Source of the DNA: Flavobacteriaceae bacterium
GTDB taxonomy: Bacteria; Bacteroidota; Bacteroidia; Flavobacteriales; Flavobacteriaceae
Assembly (NCBI GenBank): GCA_016780245.1
Contig: JADHME010000002.1
Coordinates: forward strand, 1-64,000
Length of the DNA: 64,000 nt
Direction: 5' to 3'
Shown here: one piece after another, positions 17,401 through 27,130 of the stretch
Numbering within the stretch: the stretch's first letter is position 1
How the letters are laid out: the number at the start of each line of letters is the position of its first letter
Made by a program: the position numbers and the translations under genes
The notes under the pieces: model-generated
What the model was told of the DNA's origin: nothing
Seen by the model: only the letters and a program-made list of their open reading frames with translations
Databases searched by the model: none

Positions 17401-18345
17401 ATGGATGTTTCAATCATCATACCTCTTTTTAATGAATCTGAGTCACTAAAGGAACTTGATGATTGGATATCATTATCTTTTAAATATAAAGATTTAGATT
17501 ATGAGGTTATTTACATTGATGATGGGAGCAATGACTCATCATGGGATATAATTAAGAGTATAAGTCAAAATAATTCAAATCGAAAAGGAATTTCTTTCAT
17601 CAAAAACTATGGAAAATCTCAAGCTTTGAGTGTTGGTTTTTCAGAAGCAAAAGGAAAGTATATCGCTACCTTGGATGCAGATCTTCAAGACTCGCCTGAA
17701 GAAATTCCATTAATGATAGCAATACTTGCAGAAAAAGATCTTGATTTGATCTCTGGTTGGAAAAAGAAAAGACATGATTCATTTATTACTAAAAGAATTC
17801 CTTCTTATTTTTTTAATCTAGTTGCAAGAGTCTTTTCAGGAATTAATCTAAATGACTTTAACTGTGGTATAAAAGTATACAGGAAGGAAGTTGCTAAGTC
17901 AATAAGTTTATATGCAGATATGCATAGATTTATTCCAATACTTGCAAAGAACCAAGGATTTAATAGAATAGGTGAACATGTTGTAAAACATCAAGCAAGA
18001 AAATATGGTAAAACCAAATTTGGTAATGAGAGATTTATAAGAGGGTTTCTAGATATAATTACTTTATGGTTTACTGAAAAATTTGGTAGGAGACCAATGC
18101 ATTTTTTTGGAACTGTAGGCACCATAATGTTTACAGTTGGTATTTTATTTACAATTTATCTTGGTTATAATAAACTTTTCATAGATACTTCCTCTAGATT
18201 AATAACATCAAAACCTGAGTTCTATATTGCTTTAATTACAATAGTATTAGGTGCCCAATTTTTTATAGCGGGATTTTTAGCTGAGTTAATAATTAAATTT
18301 AATATTAGTAAAAATAAATACTCAATTAAAGAGAAAACTTTTTAA
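17401..18345 (+). CDS. Family 2 glycosyltransferase, GtrB/DPM-like
   Basis: The 314-residue enzyme has an N-terminal GT-A domain: VSIIIPLFNESESLKEL, the YIDDGSNDSS nucleotide-binding part, and the metal-binding LDADLQDSPEEIP. Two C-terminal membrane helices are visible (about 235-260 and 272-300). This layout is that of polyprenyl-phosphate glycosyltransferases such as GtrB or ArnC, which load a sugar onto undecaprenyl phosphate at the inner membrane. Its stop is immediately followed by the ABC exporter start, suggesting joint work in envelope glycan or lipid supply. Confidence 0.88.
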   Translation: MDVSIIIPLFNESESLKELDDWISLSFKYKDLDYEVIYIDDGSNDSSWDIIKSISQNNSNRKGISFIKNYGKSQALSVGFSEAKGKYIATLDADLQDSPEEIPLMIAILAEKDLDLISGWKKKRHDSFITKRIPSYFFNLVARVFSGINLNDFNCGIKVYRKEVAKSISLYADMHRFIPILAKNQGFNRIGEHVVKHQARKYGKTKFGNERFIRGFLDIITLWFTEKFGRRPMHFFGTVGTIMFTVGILFTIYLGYNKLFIDTSSRLITSKPEFYIALITIVLGAQFFIAGFLAELIIKFNISKNKYSIKEKTF

Positions 18346-20160
18346 ATGAATTACTTTACTAAAGTTCTAAAATATGGTCTAGATTATACTTATTATGGAG
18401 TATTAAACATTGTATTTAATATACTCTATGCAATTTTTAGTGCTTTAGCTTTTGTATCATTTATTCCAATGCTTGATGTACTTTTTAAACAAACAAAGCA
18501 AGTTTATATAGAGCCAGAGTATTCCGGAATCAGTAACATAAGAGAATATTTAGAGAATTACTTTAACTATTATATATCAAGACAATTAGAAACTGATATT
18601 TCATCAACACTAATTTTAGTTGTTGGGATTGTGATTTTCTTTTTTTTAATGAAAAATTTATTCAATTACTTGGCACTCTATAATATAACTTTTGTAAAAA
18701 ATGGGTTACTTAAAAACATACGAGGTAAACTTTACTCCACAGTAATCTCCATGCCAATTTCCTATTTTTTAAATAAGAAAAAAGGTGATTTGATGTCTAG
18801 AATTACAGCAGATATACTAGAAATTCAGACTTCATATCTTTCTATTTTAGAGCTCATGGTTAGAGAGCCTTTAACAATTTTGTTCACCTTAATTGTAATG
18901 TTCACCATAAGTCCTGAGCTAACTTTATTTGTTATCCTATTTATTCCAATTTCAGGATTTATAATTTCAATAATTGGAAAAAAACTTAGAAAAGATTCCA
19001 AAGAAGTTCAACAACAACAAAGTAATTTTCTTTCAATGATTGATGAGACTATAAGTGGTCAAAAAGTTATTAAGTCTTTTCTTTCAGAGTCATTTTTTAA
19101 TCAAAAATTTGATAGTATTAATGAAATACTGTATAAATTTTCTAATAAGGTAATAAACAGGAAAAACTTAGCAGGTCCATTTAGTGAATTCATGGGTATT
19201 TTAGTCATAGGAGTTCTACTTTGGTTTGGAGGTAAAATGGTATTAATTAATGAAACAATTTCTGGGACAACGTTTATAGTTTTTATGGGTCTTGCTTATA
19301 ATATTTTAACTCCAGCTAAAAATTTGAGCAAATCTTTTTACAGTATAAAAAAGGGAAATGCTGCAGCTGAAAGGGTATTCGAAATAATTGAATTTAAACT
19401 TGACAATGATTCAAATAGAGATCAATTACTTGAAACATTTAAAGATAAAATAGAATTTAAAAATGTTGATTTCTCATACAGACAATCAAAAATATTGGAT
19501 AAGATTTCTTTCACAATCAAGAAAGGTCAGAGTATTGCTTTGGTTGGTTCCTCTGGAAGTGGAAAAACGACTATTGCAAACTTATTAAATGGGTTTTATA
19601 ATTCTGACTCTGGATCAATAAGCATAGATGGGATGGAAATCTCCTCTATCACTCGTGAGTCTTTGTATAAAAAAATATCTATTGTTACACAAGAATCAAT
19701 CCTTTTCAATGATACAATTATGAACAATATAAGAATTGGAGATTTAGACTCTGTAGATGGAGATGTTATAAATGCTGCAAAAGAAGCTAATGCTCACGAA
19801 TTTATACTTGAACAAAGCGAAAAATATGACACTAATATAGGTGATTATGGAGGTAAGCTTTCAGGTGGACAGAAGCAAAGGTTAACAATTGCAAGGGCAA
19901 TGCTTAAGAGTCCGTCAATTTTGATTTTAGATGAAGCTACATCATCTTTAGATAGTGAATCAGAAAAGAAAATTCAAGATGCAATTGGTAAGTTAATGCT
20001 GGGCAAAACTTCATTAATAATTGCTCATAAGTTTTCAACAATTAAAAAATGTGATAAAATAATTTTAATTGATAAAGGCAGAATAGTAGCAGAAGGAACA
20101 CATGATGAACTTATTAACTCAAATTCTTCATATAAAAATATGAATGAACTTCAAATGTAA
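18346..20160 (+). CDS. ABC exporter, fused permease and ATPase (MsbA-like)
   Basis: This 604-residue half-transporter has a six-helix permease domain (about 1-345) and a nucleotide-binding domain with Walker A GSSGSGKTT, signature LSGGQKQR, Walker B ILILDEATSSLD and the H-loop IIAHKFST. The nearest well-known relatives are MsbA-type lipid flippases; drug export cannot be excluded. The first external loop is unusually long (about residues 50-75). It is directly joined to the GT2 gene. Confidence 0.9.
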   Translation: MNYFTKVLKYGLDYTYYGVLNIVFNILYAIFSALAFVSFIPMLDVLFKQTKQVYIEPEYSGISNIREYLENYFNYYISRQLETDISSTLILVVGIVIFFFLMKNLFNYLALYNITFVKNGLLKNIRGKLYSTVISMPISYFLNKKKGDLMSRITADILEIQTSYLSILELMVREPLTILFTLIVMFTISPELTLFVILFIPISGFIISIIGKKLRKDSKEVQQQQSNFLSMIDETISGQKVIKSFLSESFFNQKFDSINEILYKFSNKVINRKNLAGPFSEFMGILVIGVLLWFGGKMVLINETISGTTFIVFMGLAYNILTPAKNLSKSFYSIKKGNAAAERVFEIIEFKLDNDSNRDQLLETFKDKIEFKNVDFSYRQSKILDKISFTIKKGQSIALVGSSGSGKTTIANLLNGFYNSDSGSISIDGMEISSITRESLYKKISIVTQESILFNDTIMNNIRIGDLDSVDGDVINAAKEANAHEFILEQSEKYDTNIGDYGGKLSGGQKQRLTIARAMLKSPSILILDEATSSLDSESEKKIQDAIGKLMLGKTSLIIAHKFSTIKKCDKIILIDKGRIVAEGTHDELINSNSSYKNMNELQM

Positions 20161-20197
20161 TTTTAAATCAATTAAATTTACAGCTTAATATTCTGAA

Positions 20198-23100
20198 ATG
20201 ATATTATTTTTTGGTGATTCAAAATCAAAAGTTTTTGCTGTAGAAACCTCTGAAAAATTATCAGCTGAAAATTTAGAAAAAATATCCTGGGCACTTAATT
20301 CGCCAATAATTAATAAAGATATAATTGAGGAAAAGTTTATTGGACCTAAGTCTTCAATGATTTCTCCTTGGAGTACAAATGCTGTTGAGATTACAAAAAA
20401 TATGGGAGTTAAATCATTGATACGTATTGAGGAGTTCAACAATGTCACGATTAATAGATACTTCGATAGAATGATTCACCAGAAATATGATAAATTGAAT
20501 CAAAAAGTTTTTGCTAACATTCTAAATCCTGAAAAACAGTTAATTATTGATAATATAAAAGCTTACAATGATGAACATGGATTAGCACTTGACGAGTTTG
20601 AAATTTCATATCTAAAAAAGTTGTCAAAAAAAATAGGAAGGCCATTAACTGACTCTGAGGTTTATGGATTTTCACAGGTAAACTCTGAACATTGTAGACA
20701 CAAAATATTTAATGGAAAATTTATAATTAACGGAAAAGAAAAAAAAGAGAGCTTATTTGGTTTAATAAAAAATACTTCTAAGGCAAATAAAAATGGTATT
20801 GTTTCAGCATATTCTGATAATGTAGCATTTATTGAAGGTCCTAATATTCTTCAATTTCAACCTCAATTCCCTGATAAAAGTAGTTTCTATATTAATAAAG
20901 AAATAGATAGTATAATCTCACTAAAAGCAGAAACACATAATTTTCCAACAACAGTTGAACCATACAATGGAGCAGCTACAGGTTCAGGTGGAGAAATTAG
21001 AGATCGAGCCTCAGGTGGAACTGGTTCCATACCATTAATTGGATCGGCTGTATACATGACTCCATATTCGAGATTAGATAATAATAAACCGTGGGAAAAA
21101 AATATTTCAGAAAGAATATGGAAATATCAAACACCAGTAGATATTTTAGTAAAAGCATCTAATGGTGCTTCTGACTTTGGTAATTGTTTTGGTCAACCAC
21201 TTATAGTTGGTTCTTTATTTACATTTGAGCATAGCGAAAACAATAATTTGCAATCTTTTGACAAAGTCATAATGTTAGCAGGTGGTGTTGGGTTTGGGGA
21301 ATTGAGTCAGGCAATGAAAAGAACTCCTGAAAAAGGGGATACCATAGTACTACTTGGAGGAGATAATTACAGAATAGGTATGGGTGGCGCCTCTGTTTCA
21401 TCAACAGATACTGGTAGTTATAATGATGCAATAGAATTAAATGCTGTTCAAAGATCTAATCCAGAAATGCAAAAAAGAGTTACAAATACAATTAGATCTT
21501 TGTTTGAGATGGATGAAAATCCTATAATATCTATACATGACCATGGAGCAGGTGGACATCTTAATTGTTTTTCAGAGTTAGTTGAGGATATTGGAGGTGA
21601 AATATATCTAGATTCACTTCCAGTTGGAGACCCCTCTCTATCATACAAAGAAATAATTGGTAATGAATCTCAAGAGAGGATAGGTATAATAATTAAAGAG
21701 AAACATTATGAATTGGTGAAAAAAATTGCTGATAGAGAAAGAGCTCCAATATTTAAGGTTGGAAAAATCACAGCTGACAAAAAATTTAGAGTAAAAGATA
21801 GATCAAATGATATTGAGACTATTGATCTAGATTTAGATAGTCTTTTTGGTGATGCACCTAAAAAAATTATGACTGATTCATCAATAGAATCAAATTACAT
21901 GGAAATTGAATATGATAGTAAACTATTTAATTACTACCTGGAAGATGTATTAAGAATAGAGGCTGTTGCATGCAAAGATTGGCTTACAAATAAAGTTGAT
22001 AGATGTGTAACTGGAAGAATTGCTCAACAACAAACAGTTGGAGAGATTCAACTTCCTCTTGCTAATTGTGGAGTTGTTGGATTAGACTATACAGGTTATG
22101 ATGGAATTGCATCATCAATTGGACATTCTCCAGTTTCTGGTTTAATCGATGCAAAAATTGGAAGCATAAATTCAATTGCTGAATCTTTAACAAATATTGT
22201 ATGGGCTCCTCTAAAAGATAGAATAAATTCAGTTTCTCTATCTGCAAACTGGATGTGGCCATGCGGAAATGAAGGTGAGGATTCAAGATTATATGATGCT
22301 GTAGAAGCATGTTCAGATTTTGCAATATCATTAGGGATAAATATTCCAACTGGAAAAGATTCACTATCAATGGTTCAAAAATATGATGGACAAAAAGTAA
22401 AATCTCCTGGTACCGTGATTGTATCTGCATCTGCTCATTGTATTGATATTAGAAAAGTTATTAAACCAGTTCTTAGAAAATACAAGGGTGAAATTTTTTA
22501 TATAAATCTTTCTTCAGATGACTATAAGTTAGGGGGATCATCTTTTGGCCAAACACTTAATAGAATTGGATCTGAATCCCCTACTGTTAAAGATTCTGAA
22601 AAGTTTAAAAGTTCATTTAATTTAATACAAGATTTAATAATTGATAATAAAATTATATCAGGACATGATATATCATCTGGTGGGTTAATTACCTCATTAC
22701 TTGAGATGTGTTTTACAAGTGATAATGTTGGTATGAATATTAATCTTAATGAAGTGAATTGTAAAGATTCAATAAGATTACTGTTTTCTGAAAATCCAGG
22801 AGTTTTAATTCAATCAGAATTTGACTTAACTAAAGTTTTCCATGGTATAGGTGTAAATTGTTTTAAAATTGGTAACGTAAACCTAGAGGGTAAATTAAAT
22901 ATAATAAACTATAAGGATGAATTCACTTTTGATATAGAGACATATAGAGACATATGGTATTCTACTTCTAAGGACTTTGACAATAAACAGACACAAAAAA
23001 ACAAATCAAGTGAAAGGTTTAATAATTATAAAAAACAGCCTCTAAAGTTCTCATTTCCAAAAAATTTTAGTGGATCGTTACTCACAAATAATAGAAATAA

Positions 23101-23845
23101 AATTAATGCTGCTGTAATAAGAGAAAAAGGGAGTAATTCTGAGAGGGAGATGGCATTTATGATGAGTGCTGCAGGTTTCAATGTGAAAGACATACATATG
23201 ACAGATATAATATCTGGTAGAGAGAGCCTAGAAGATATTCAACTTTTGGTAGCAGTTGGAGGATTTTCAAATTCAGATGTTCTTGGATCTGCAAAGGGAT
23301 GGGCTGGCTCATTTATTTTTAATCCCGTTGCTAAAAAAGCACTCGAAAATTTCTTTGATAGAGATGATACTCTATCCCTTGGAGTATGCAATGGCTGCCA
23401 GTTATTTATTGAACTTGGATTAATTAACAAAGATCACTCTAATAAACCTAAAATGTTGCATAATGACTCAGGAAAATTTGAATGTATATTTTCCTCCGTT
23501 GAAATTAAAGATTCATCTTCAATTATGTTAAAAGGAATGGAGGGCAGTATACTAGGTGTATGGTCAGCACATGGTGAAGGAAAATTTAATTTTCCATACT
23601 CGGAAGATAAATATTCCATAGCTGGAAAATTTCTTTACGATTCATATCCAGGAAATCCTAATGGCTCTGATTTCAATACAGCAATGCTAGTTTCGGATGA
23701 TGGAAGACATCTTGTAATGATGCCGCATCTAGAAAGGTCAATTTATCCTCATAACTGGGCTTATTATCCTGAAAATAGAAATGATAAGTTCACTCCATGG
23801 ATTAAAGTATTTGATAATAGTTATCAGTGGCTCTCAAATACCTAA
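20198..23845 (+). CDS. purL: Phosphoribosylformylglycinamidine synthase, single-chain
   Basis: This 1215-residue PurL carries the whole FGAM synthase in one chain, converting FGAR to FGAM with glutamine and ATP. Parts seen: N-terminal PurS-like region, the VNSEHCRHKIFNG block, KAETHNFPTTVEPYNGAATGSGGE in the first AIRS-like half, GIPTGKDSLSM-like NIPTGKDSLSM in the second, and a C-terminal glutamine amidotransferase with nucleophile LGVCNGCQL and a His/Glu pair near MPHLERS. It is somewhat shorter than the E. coli enzyme. The message probably ends near the small hairpin over the stop. Confidence 0.96.
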   Translation: MILFFGDSKSKVFAVETSEKLSAENLEKISWALNSPIINKDIIEEKFIGPKSSMISPWSTNAVEITKNMGVKSLIRIEEFNNVTINRYFDRMIHQKYDKLNQKVFANILNPEKQLIIDNIKAYNDEHGLALDEFEISYLKKLSKKIGRPLTDSEVYGFSQVNSEHCRHKIFNGKFIINGKEKKESLFGLIKNTSKANKNGIVSAYSDNVAFIEGPNILQFQPQFPDKSSFYINKEIDSIISLKAETHNFPTTVEPYNGAATGSGGEIRDRASGGTGSIPLIGSAVYMTPYSRLDNNKPWEKNISERIWKYQTPVDILVKASNGASDFGNCFGQPLIVGSLFTFEHSENNNLQSFDKVIMLAGGVGFGELSQAMKRTPEKGDTIVLLGGDNYRIGMGGASVSSTDTGSYNDAIELNAVQRSNPEMQKRVTNTIRSLFEMDENPIISIHDHGAGGHLNCFSELVEDIGGEIYLDSLPVGDPSLSYKEIIGNESQERIGIIIKEKHYELVKKIADRERAPIFKVGKITADKKFRVKDRSNDIETIDLDLDSLFGDAPKKIMTDSSIESNYMEIEYDSKLFNYYLEDVLRIEAVACKDWLTNKVDRCVTGRIAQQQTVGEIQLPLANCGVVGLDYTGYDGIASSIGHSPVSGLIDAKIGSINSIAESLTNIVWAPLKDRINSVSLSANWMWPCGNEGEDSRLYDAVEACSDFAISLGINIPTGKDSLSMVQKYDGQKVKSPGTVIVSASAHCIDIRKVIKPVLRKYKGEIFYINLSSDDYKLGGSSFGQTLNRIGSESPTVKDSEKFKSSFNLIQDLIIDNKIISGHDISSGGLITSLLEMCFTSDNVGMNINLNEVNCKDSIRLLFSENPGVLIQSEFDLTKVFHGIGVNCFKIGNVNLEGKLNIINYKDEFTFDIETYRDIWYSTSKDFDNKQTQKNKSSERFNNYKKQPLKFSFPKNFSGSLLTNNRNKINAAVIREKGSNSEREMAFMMSAAGFNVKDIHMTDIISGRESLEDIQLLVAVGGFSNSDVLGSAKGWAGSFIFNPVAKKALENFFDRDDTLSLGVCNGCQLFIELGLINKDHSNKPKMLHNDSGKFECIFSSVEIKDSSSIMLKGMEGSILGVWSAHGEGKFNFPYSEDKYSIAGKFLYDSYPGNPNGSDFNTAMLVSDDGRHLVMMPHLERSIYPHNWAYYPENRNDKFTPWIKVFDNSYQWLSNT

Positions 23846-23853
23846 AAGTATTT
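23836..23853 (+). terminator. Weak terminator candidate at the end of purL
   Basis: A 6-base stem AAATAC / GTATTT with a 6-base loop covers the purL stop codon and is followed by TTAATTTAATT. The stem is AT-rich, so it is only a weak candidate. Confidence 0.3.
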
Positions 23854-23898
23854 TTAATTTAATTAGAAATAGTTATTATATAATTATATATAACTGAT

Positions 23899-23940
23899 TT
23901 ACAATATTTTAAAATTAATATAATTATCTGAGTATTGTAA
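23899..23940. repeat. Inverted repeat in the purL / acyl-CoA dehydrogenase spacer
   Basis: This is the longest gene-free stretch in the window (157 bases, 23846-24002). It is extremely AT-rich. It holds a perfect 8-base inverted repeat, TTACAATA / TATTGTAA, with arms 26 bases apart, and just upstream the near-palindrome TTATATAATTATATATAA. It could be an operator for the downstream fatty-acid gene, but AT-rich DNA makes such repeats common. No clear TAnnTTTG box is seen; GTTATTTTGAT at about 23949 is a near match. Confidence 0.35.
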
Positions 23941-24002
23941 ATATTTAGTTATTTTGATATGTCAAAAAATTAAAAAAACGAATTTTAAAAAAATTAATAA
24001 AT

Positions 24003-25793
24003 ATGCCCACAAAAAATAAAACAAAGCTTAAAGGAGGAGAGTTTATTTTAAAGGAATCATTATCCGATGAGATTTTTACTCCTGAAGACTTTTCAGAAGA
24101 ACAATTAATGATGAAAGAAACCATAATTGATTTTATGGACAGAGAAATATGGCCAGATAAAATGAAATATGAAGAAAAAAATTATGATTTAACTGTTGAA
24201 GCAATGAAGAAGATTGGAGAACTCGGTTTACTCGGTGTTTCTCTTGAAGAAAAGTATGGCGGAATGGGAATGGACTTTGTCTCAACTATGCTTGCTGTTG
24301 ACTACGTCTCTGGAGTATCTGGATCTGTAGCAACTGCTTATGGTGCTCATACAGGAATAGCAATTCTTCCAATTTACTTATTTGGTAACGAAGATCAAAA
24401 GCAAAAATATTTGCCAAAGTTGGCTTCTGGAGAATGGTTTGGATCATATTGTTTAACTGAACCTACAGCAGGTTCTGATGCAAATTCTGGAAAAACAAAA
24501 GCAGAATTAAGTAATGATGGTAAACATTATAAAATCAATGGTCAAAAAATGTGGATATCTAATGCAGGGTTTGCCAATTTGTTTATAGTTTTTGCAAGAA
24601 TTGAAGATGATAAAAATATTACTGCGTTTATAGTTCCTAATGAGGCTGACAACGGTATTAAACTTGGTGAAGAAGAAAAGAAACTTGGTATTCACTCATC
24701 ATCAACTAGACAAGTATTCTTTACAGATACAATTGTTCCTGTTGAAAATTTACTTGGTGAAAGAAATGGTGGATTTAAAATTGCCATGAATGCTCTTAAT
24801 GTAGGAAGAATTAAATTGGGTGCAGGCAACTTAGATGGACAAAGAAGATCTATAAGCATTTCTACTGAATATGCAAATAATAGGGTACAGTTCAAACAAC
24901 CTATCTCTAGCTTTGGGGCTATAAAAGAAAAACTTGCCTCAATGGCAACATCTTGTTATGCTGGAGAATCAGCATGTTATCGTGCAGCTAGTGATGTTCA
25001 ATCTAAAATAGATGAATATGAATCTAGTGGTTTAACCAAACAAGAGTCTGAACTTAAAGGTGTAGAAGAATTCGCTGTTGAATGTTCTATACTTAAAGTT
25101 GCAATTTCAGAGGATATGCAGATATGTGCTGATGAAGGGGTTCAAATATTTGGAGGAATGGGTTTCTCAGCGGAAGCACCGATTGAAAGCGCCTGGAGAG
25201 ACGCAAGAATTGGAAGAATTTATGAAGGAACAAATGAAATAAACAGAATGCTAAGCATAGGAATGATTCTTAAGAAAGCTATGAAAGGAGAACTTGATAT
25301 TATGTCTGCTTATCAAGATATAATTGAAAATAAATCTCAAGAAATTATTGAGAATTCAGACGAACTAAATGATGAAATAACTTTAGTTGAAAATATGAAA
25401 AAGGTTTTCTTACTATTATTAGGAAAATCTTTTGAAAAATTTGGTCCTGAGATTGATAAGAATCAGCAGGTACTTCTAAGTCTTTCTGATTTAGCTATTG
25501 AGACCTACATCTCTGAGTCAACTTTAAAAAGAACAGTAAAGAATATTAAAAGAACATCTACCATTGATCAAGAATATCAAATAAGTATGTCAAAATTATA
25601 TATTTATGAAGCTGCTAAAATCATTGAAAAAAAATCCAGAGATATTATAAATAGCATCATAGATGGTGATAATCAAGAAAATATTTATTCTTCTATATCA
25701 AAGAAGCTTAGCTATACAAAAAATCCAAATATATTTGAGCTAAAGACTCACGTTGCAGATAAAATAATTGCTGAAAATAAATATTGCTTCTAA
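24003..25793 (+). CDS. Acyl-CoA dehydrogenase, VLCAD/ACAD9-like long form
   Basis: This FAD enzyme takes the first step of fatty acid beta-oxidation. At 596 residues it has the extra C-terminal helical domain of the very-long-chain type. Seen in order: N-terminal helical domain with GLLGVSLEEKYGGMGMD, the FAD/substrate strand region SYCLTEPTAGSDANS and WISNAGFANLFIVFA, and the catalytic-base region GRIYEGTNEINRM, where Glu of YEGT is the expected base. The C-terminal part after about 430 is less conserved. Its TAA overlaps the ATG of the downstream M28 peptidase (TAATG), indicating translational coupling. Confidence 0.9.
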   Translation: MPTKNKTKLKGGEFILKESLSDEIFTPEDFSEEQLMMKETIIDFMDREIWPDKMKYEEKNYDLTVEAMKKIGELGLLGVSLEEKYGGMGMDFVSTMLAVDYVSGVSGSVATAYGAHTGIAILPIYLFGNEDQKQKYLPKLASGEWFGSYCLTEPTAGSDANSGKTKAELSNDGKHYKINGQKMWISNAGFANLFIVFARIEDDKNITAFIVPNEADNGIKLGEEEKKLGIHSSSTRQVFFTDTIVPVENLLGERNGGFKIAMNALNVGRIKLGAGNLDGQRRSISISTEYANNRVQFKQPISSFGAIKEKLASMATSCYAGESACYRAASDVQSKIDEYESSGLTKQESELKGVEEFAVECSILKVAISEDMQICADEGVQIFGGMGFSAEAPIESAWRDARIGRIYEGTNEINRMLSIGMILKKAMKGELDIMSAYQDIIENKSQEIIENSDELNDEITLVENMKKVFLLLLGKSFEKFGPEIDKNQQVLLSLSDLAIETYISESTLKRTVKNIKRTSTIDQEYQISMSKLYIYEAAKIIEKKSRDIINSIIDGDNQENIYSSISKKLSYTKNPNIFELKTHVADKIIAENKYCF

Positions 25794-27127
25794 TGAGAAG
25801 GATACCATCTTTAATTCTTTTTTTATCCATAACATTTATATACCCTCAAGATTCAAAGATGTATAAAATAATTGAGGATGTATCAACTGAAAGAATAGAA
25901 AGCGATATAACAAATTTAGTTTCATTTGGAACTAGACACACACTAAGCGATACTATCTCAGAGACAAGAGGAATAGGAGCTGCAAGAAGATGGATTAAAA
26001 AAGAATTTGAAAAAATTTCTAATGAATGTAATCAATGCTTAGAAGTTTTTTATGAAAAAAGTTATGTAACTAGTGTGAATAGTGAAAGAGTTATATTTCC
26101 AACATGGGTATACAATGTAGTAGCTATTCAAAGAGGAGAAAAAAATCCAAATAGATATATAATTATGAGTGGAGATATAGACTCAAGGGTATCTGATCCA
26201 ACAAACTATATTGATGACTCACCTGGAGCTAATGATAATGCTAGTGGAATGGCAGGTACTATTGAAGCAGCAAGAGTATTATCAAAATATAAATTTGATA
26301 ATAGCATTATCTATGTTGGACTTAGCGGGGAAGAACAAGGACTTCTTGGAGGCAAAAGTTTAGCTTCATATGCTAAGAATAAAGGTTGGGAGATTATAGG
26401 TGTACTTAATAACGATATGATTGGTAATATTGAAGGAGTTGACGGAGTTATTGATAATAGAAGCTTTAGAATTTTTTCTGAACCTTTTTCTTTTAATCCT
26501 AAGTATGCAAACGGGCTAAATATGAGAACACAAGGGGGTGAAAATGATGGCCTTTCAAGACAGCTTGCAAGATATGTTCATAAGACAGTAAAGAAATATA
26601 TGCCGGAACTTAATCCAATTATGATCTATAGGTTAGATAGATTTGGTAGAGGTGGACATCATAGACCTTTTAATGATGAAGGATTTGCAGGTATTAGAAT
26701 TATGGAAGCTCATGAAAATTACATAAGACAGCATAATGATATAAGAAATGAAAATGGAATAGATTATGGGGATGTTTTATCAGGAGTAAATTTTGATTAT
26801 GCAGCAAAATTAACTTCTGTTAACGCAATTTCTTTGGCAAGTATAGCATCGTCACCAAAACCCCCAAAAAATTTAAAAATCGGTGGTATAGTTGAGCCAA
26901 GTGTAAAATTTAGATGGGAGCAGCCAGATGATTCATCTGTAATTGGTTATAAAATTTATTGGAGAGAGACAACCTCCTCAACATGGGAGTATAGTAAAAC
27001 TATTGGACTTGTTGATAATTATATACTTGAGGGAATTGTGATTGATAATTTTATATTTGGAGTTTCATCTATAAATTCAGAGGGATATGAAAGCTTGGTT
27101 GTTTTCCCAGGATCTACATTCAGATAA
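25793..27127 (+). CDS. Secreted M28 family peptidase with fibronectin type III end
   Basis: The ATG at 25793, overlapping the upstream stop, is the better start; the track's TTG adds three residues. A signal peptide (MRRIPSLILFLSITFIYPQ) is followed by the M28 domain with PGANDNASG, GEEQGLLGG and NNDMIGN. The block that normally carries the first metal-binding histidine reads MSGDIDSRVSDP, with Asp in place of His. Residues about 355-444 look like a fibronectin type III domain (PKPPKNLKIGG ... VIGYKIYWRETTSSTW). It is expected to be secreted. Its end lies three bases from the convergent cysteine synthase-like gene. Confidence 0.87.
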   Translation: MRRIPSLILFLSITFIYPQDSKMYKIIEDVSTERIESDITNLVSFGTRHTLSDTISETRGIGAARRWIKKEFEKISNECNQCLEVFYEKSYVTSVNSERVIFPTWVYNVVAIQRGEKNPNRYIIMSGDIDSRVSDPTNYIDDSPGANDNASGMAGTIEAARVLSKYKFDNSIIYVGLSGEEQGLLGGKSLASYAKNKGWEIIGVLNNDMIGNIEGVDGVIDNRSFRIFSEPFSFNPKYANGLNMRTQGGENDGLSRQLARYVHKTVKKYMPELNPIMIYRLDRFGRGGHHRPFNDEGFAGIRIMEAHENYIRQHNDIRNENGIDYGDVLSGVNFDYAAKLTSVNAISLASIASSPKPPKNLKIGGIVEPSVKFRWEQPDDSSVIGYKIYWRETTSSTWEYSKTIGLVDNYILEGIVIDNFIFGVSSINSEGYESLVVFPGSTFR

Positions 27128-27130
27128 CAA

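Noticed and set aside
20185-20448. 87-residue minus-strand ORF at the 5' end of purL
   Set aside because: It is antisense to the PurL N-terminus; no promoter or homology is visible.
22062-22430. 122-residue minus-strand ORF inside purL
   Set aside because: It lies wholly within a highly conserved part of purL and has a composition (Leu, Gln, His-rich) typical of antisense of AT-rich coding DNA.
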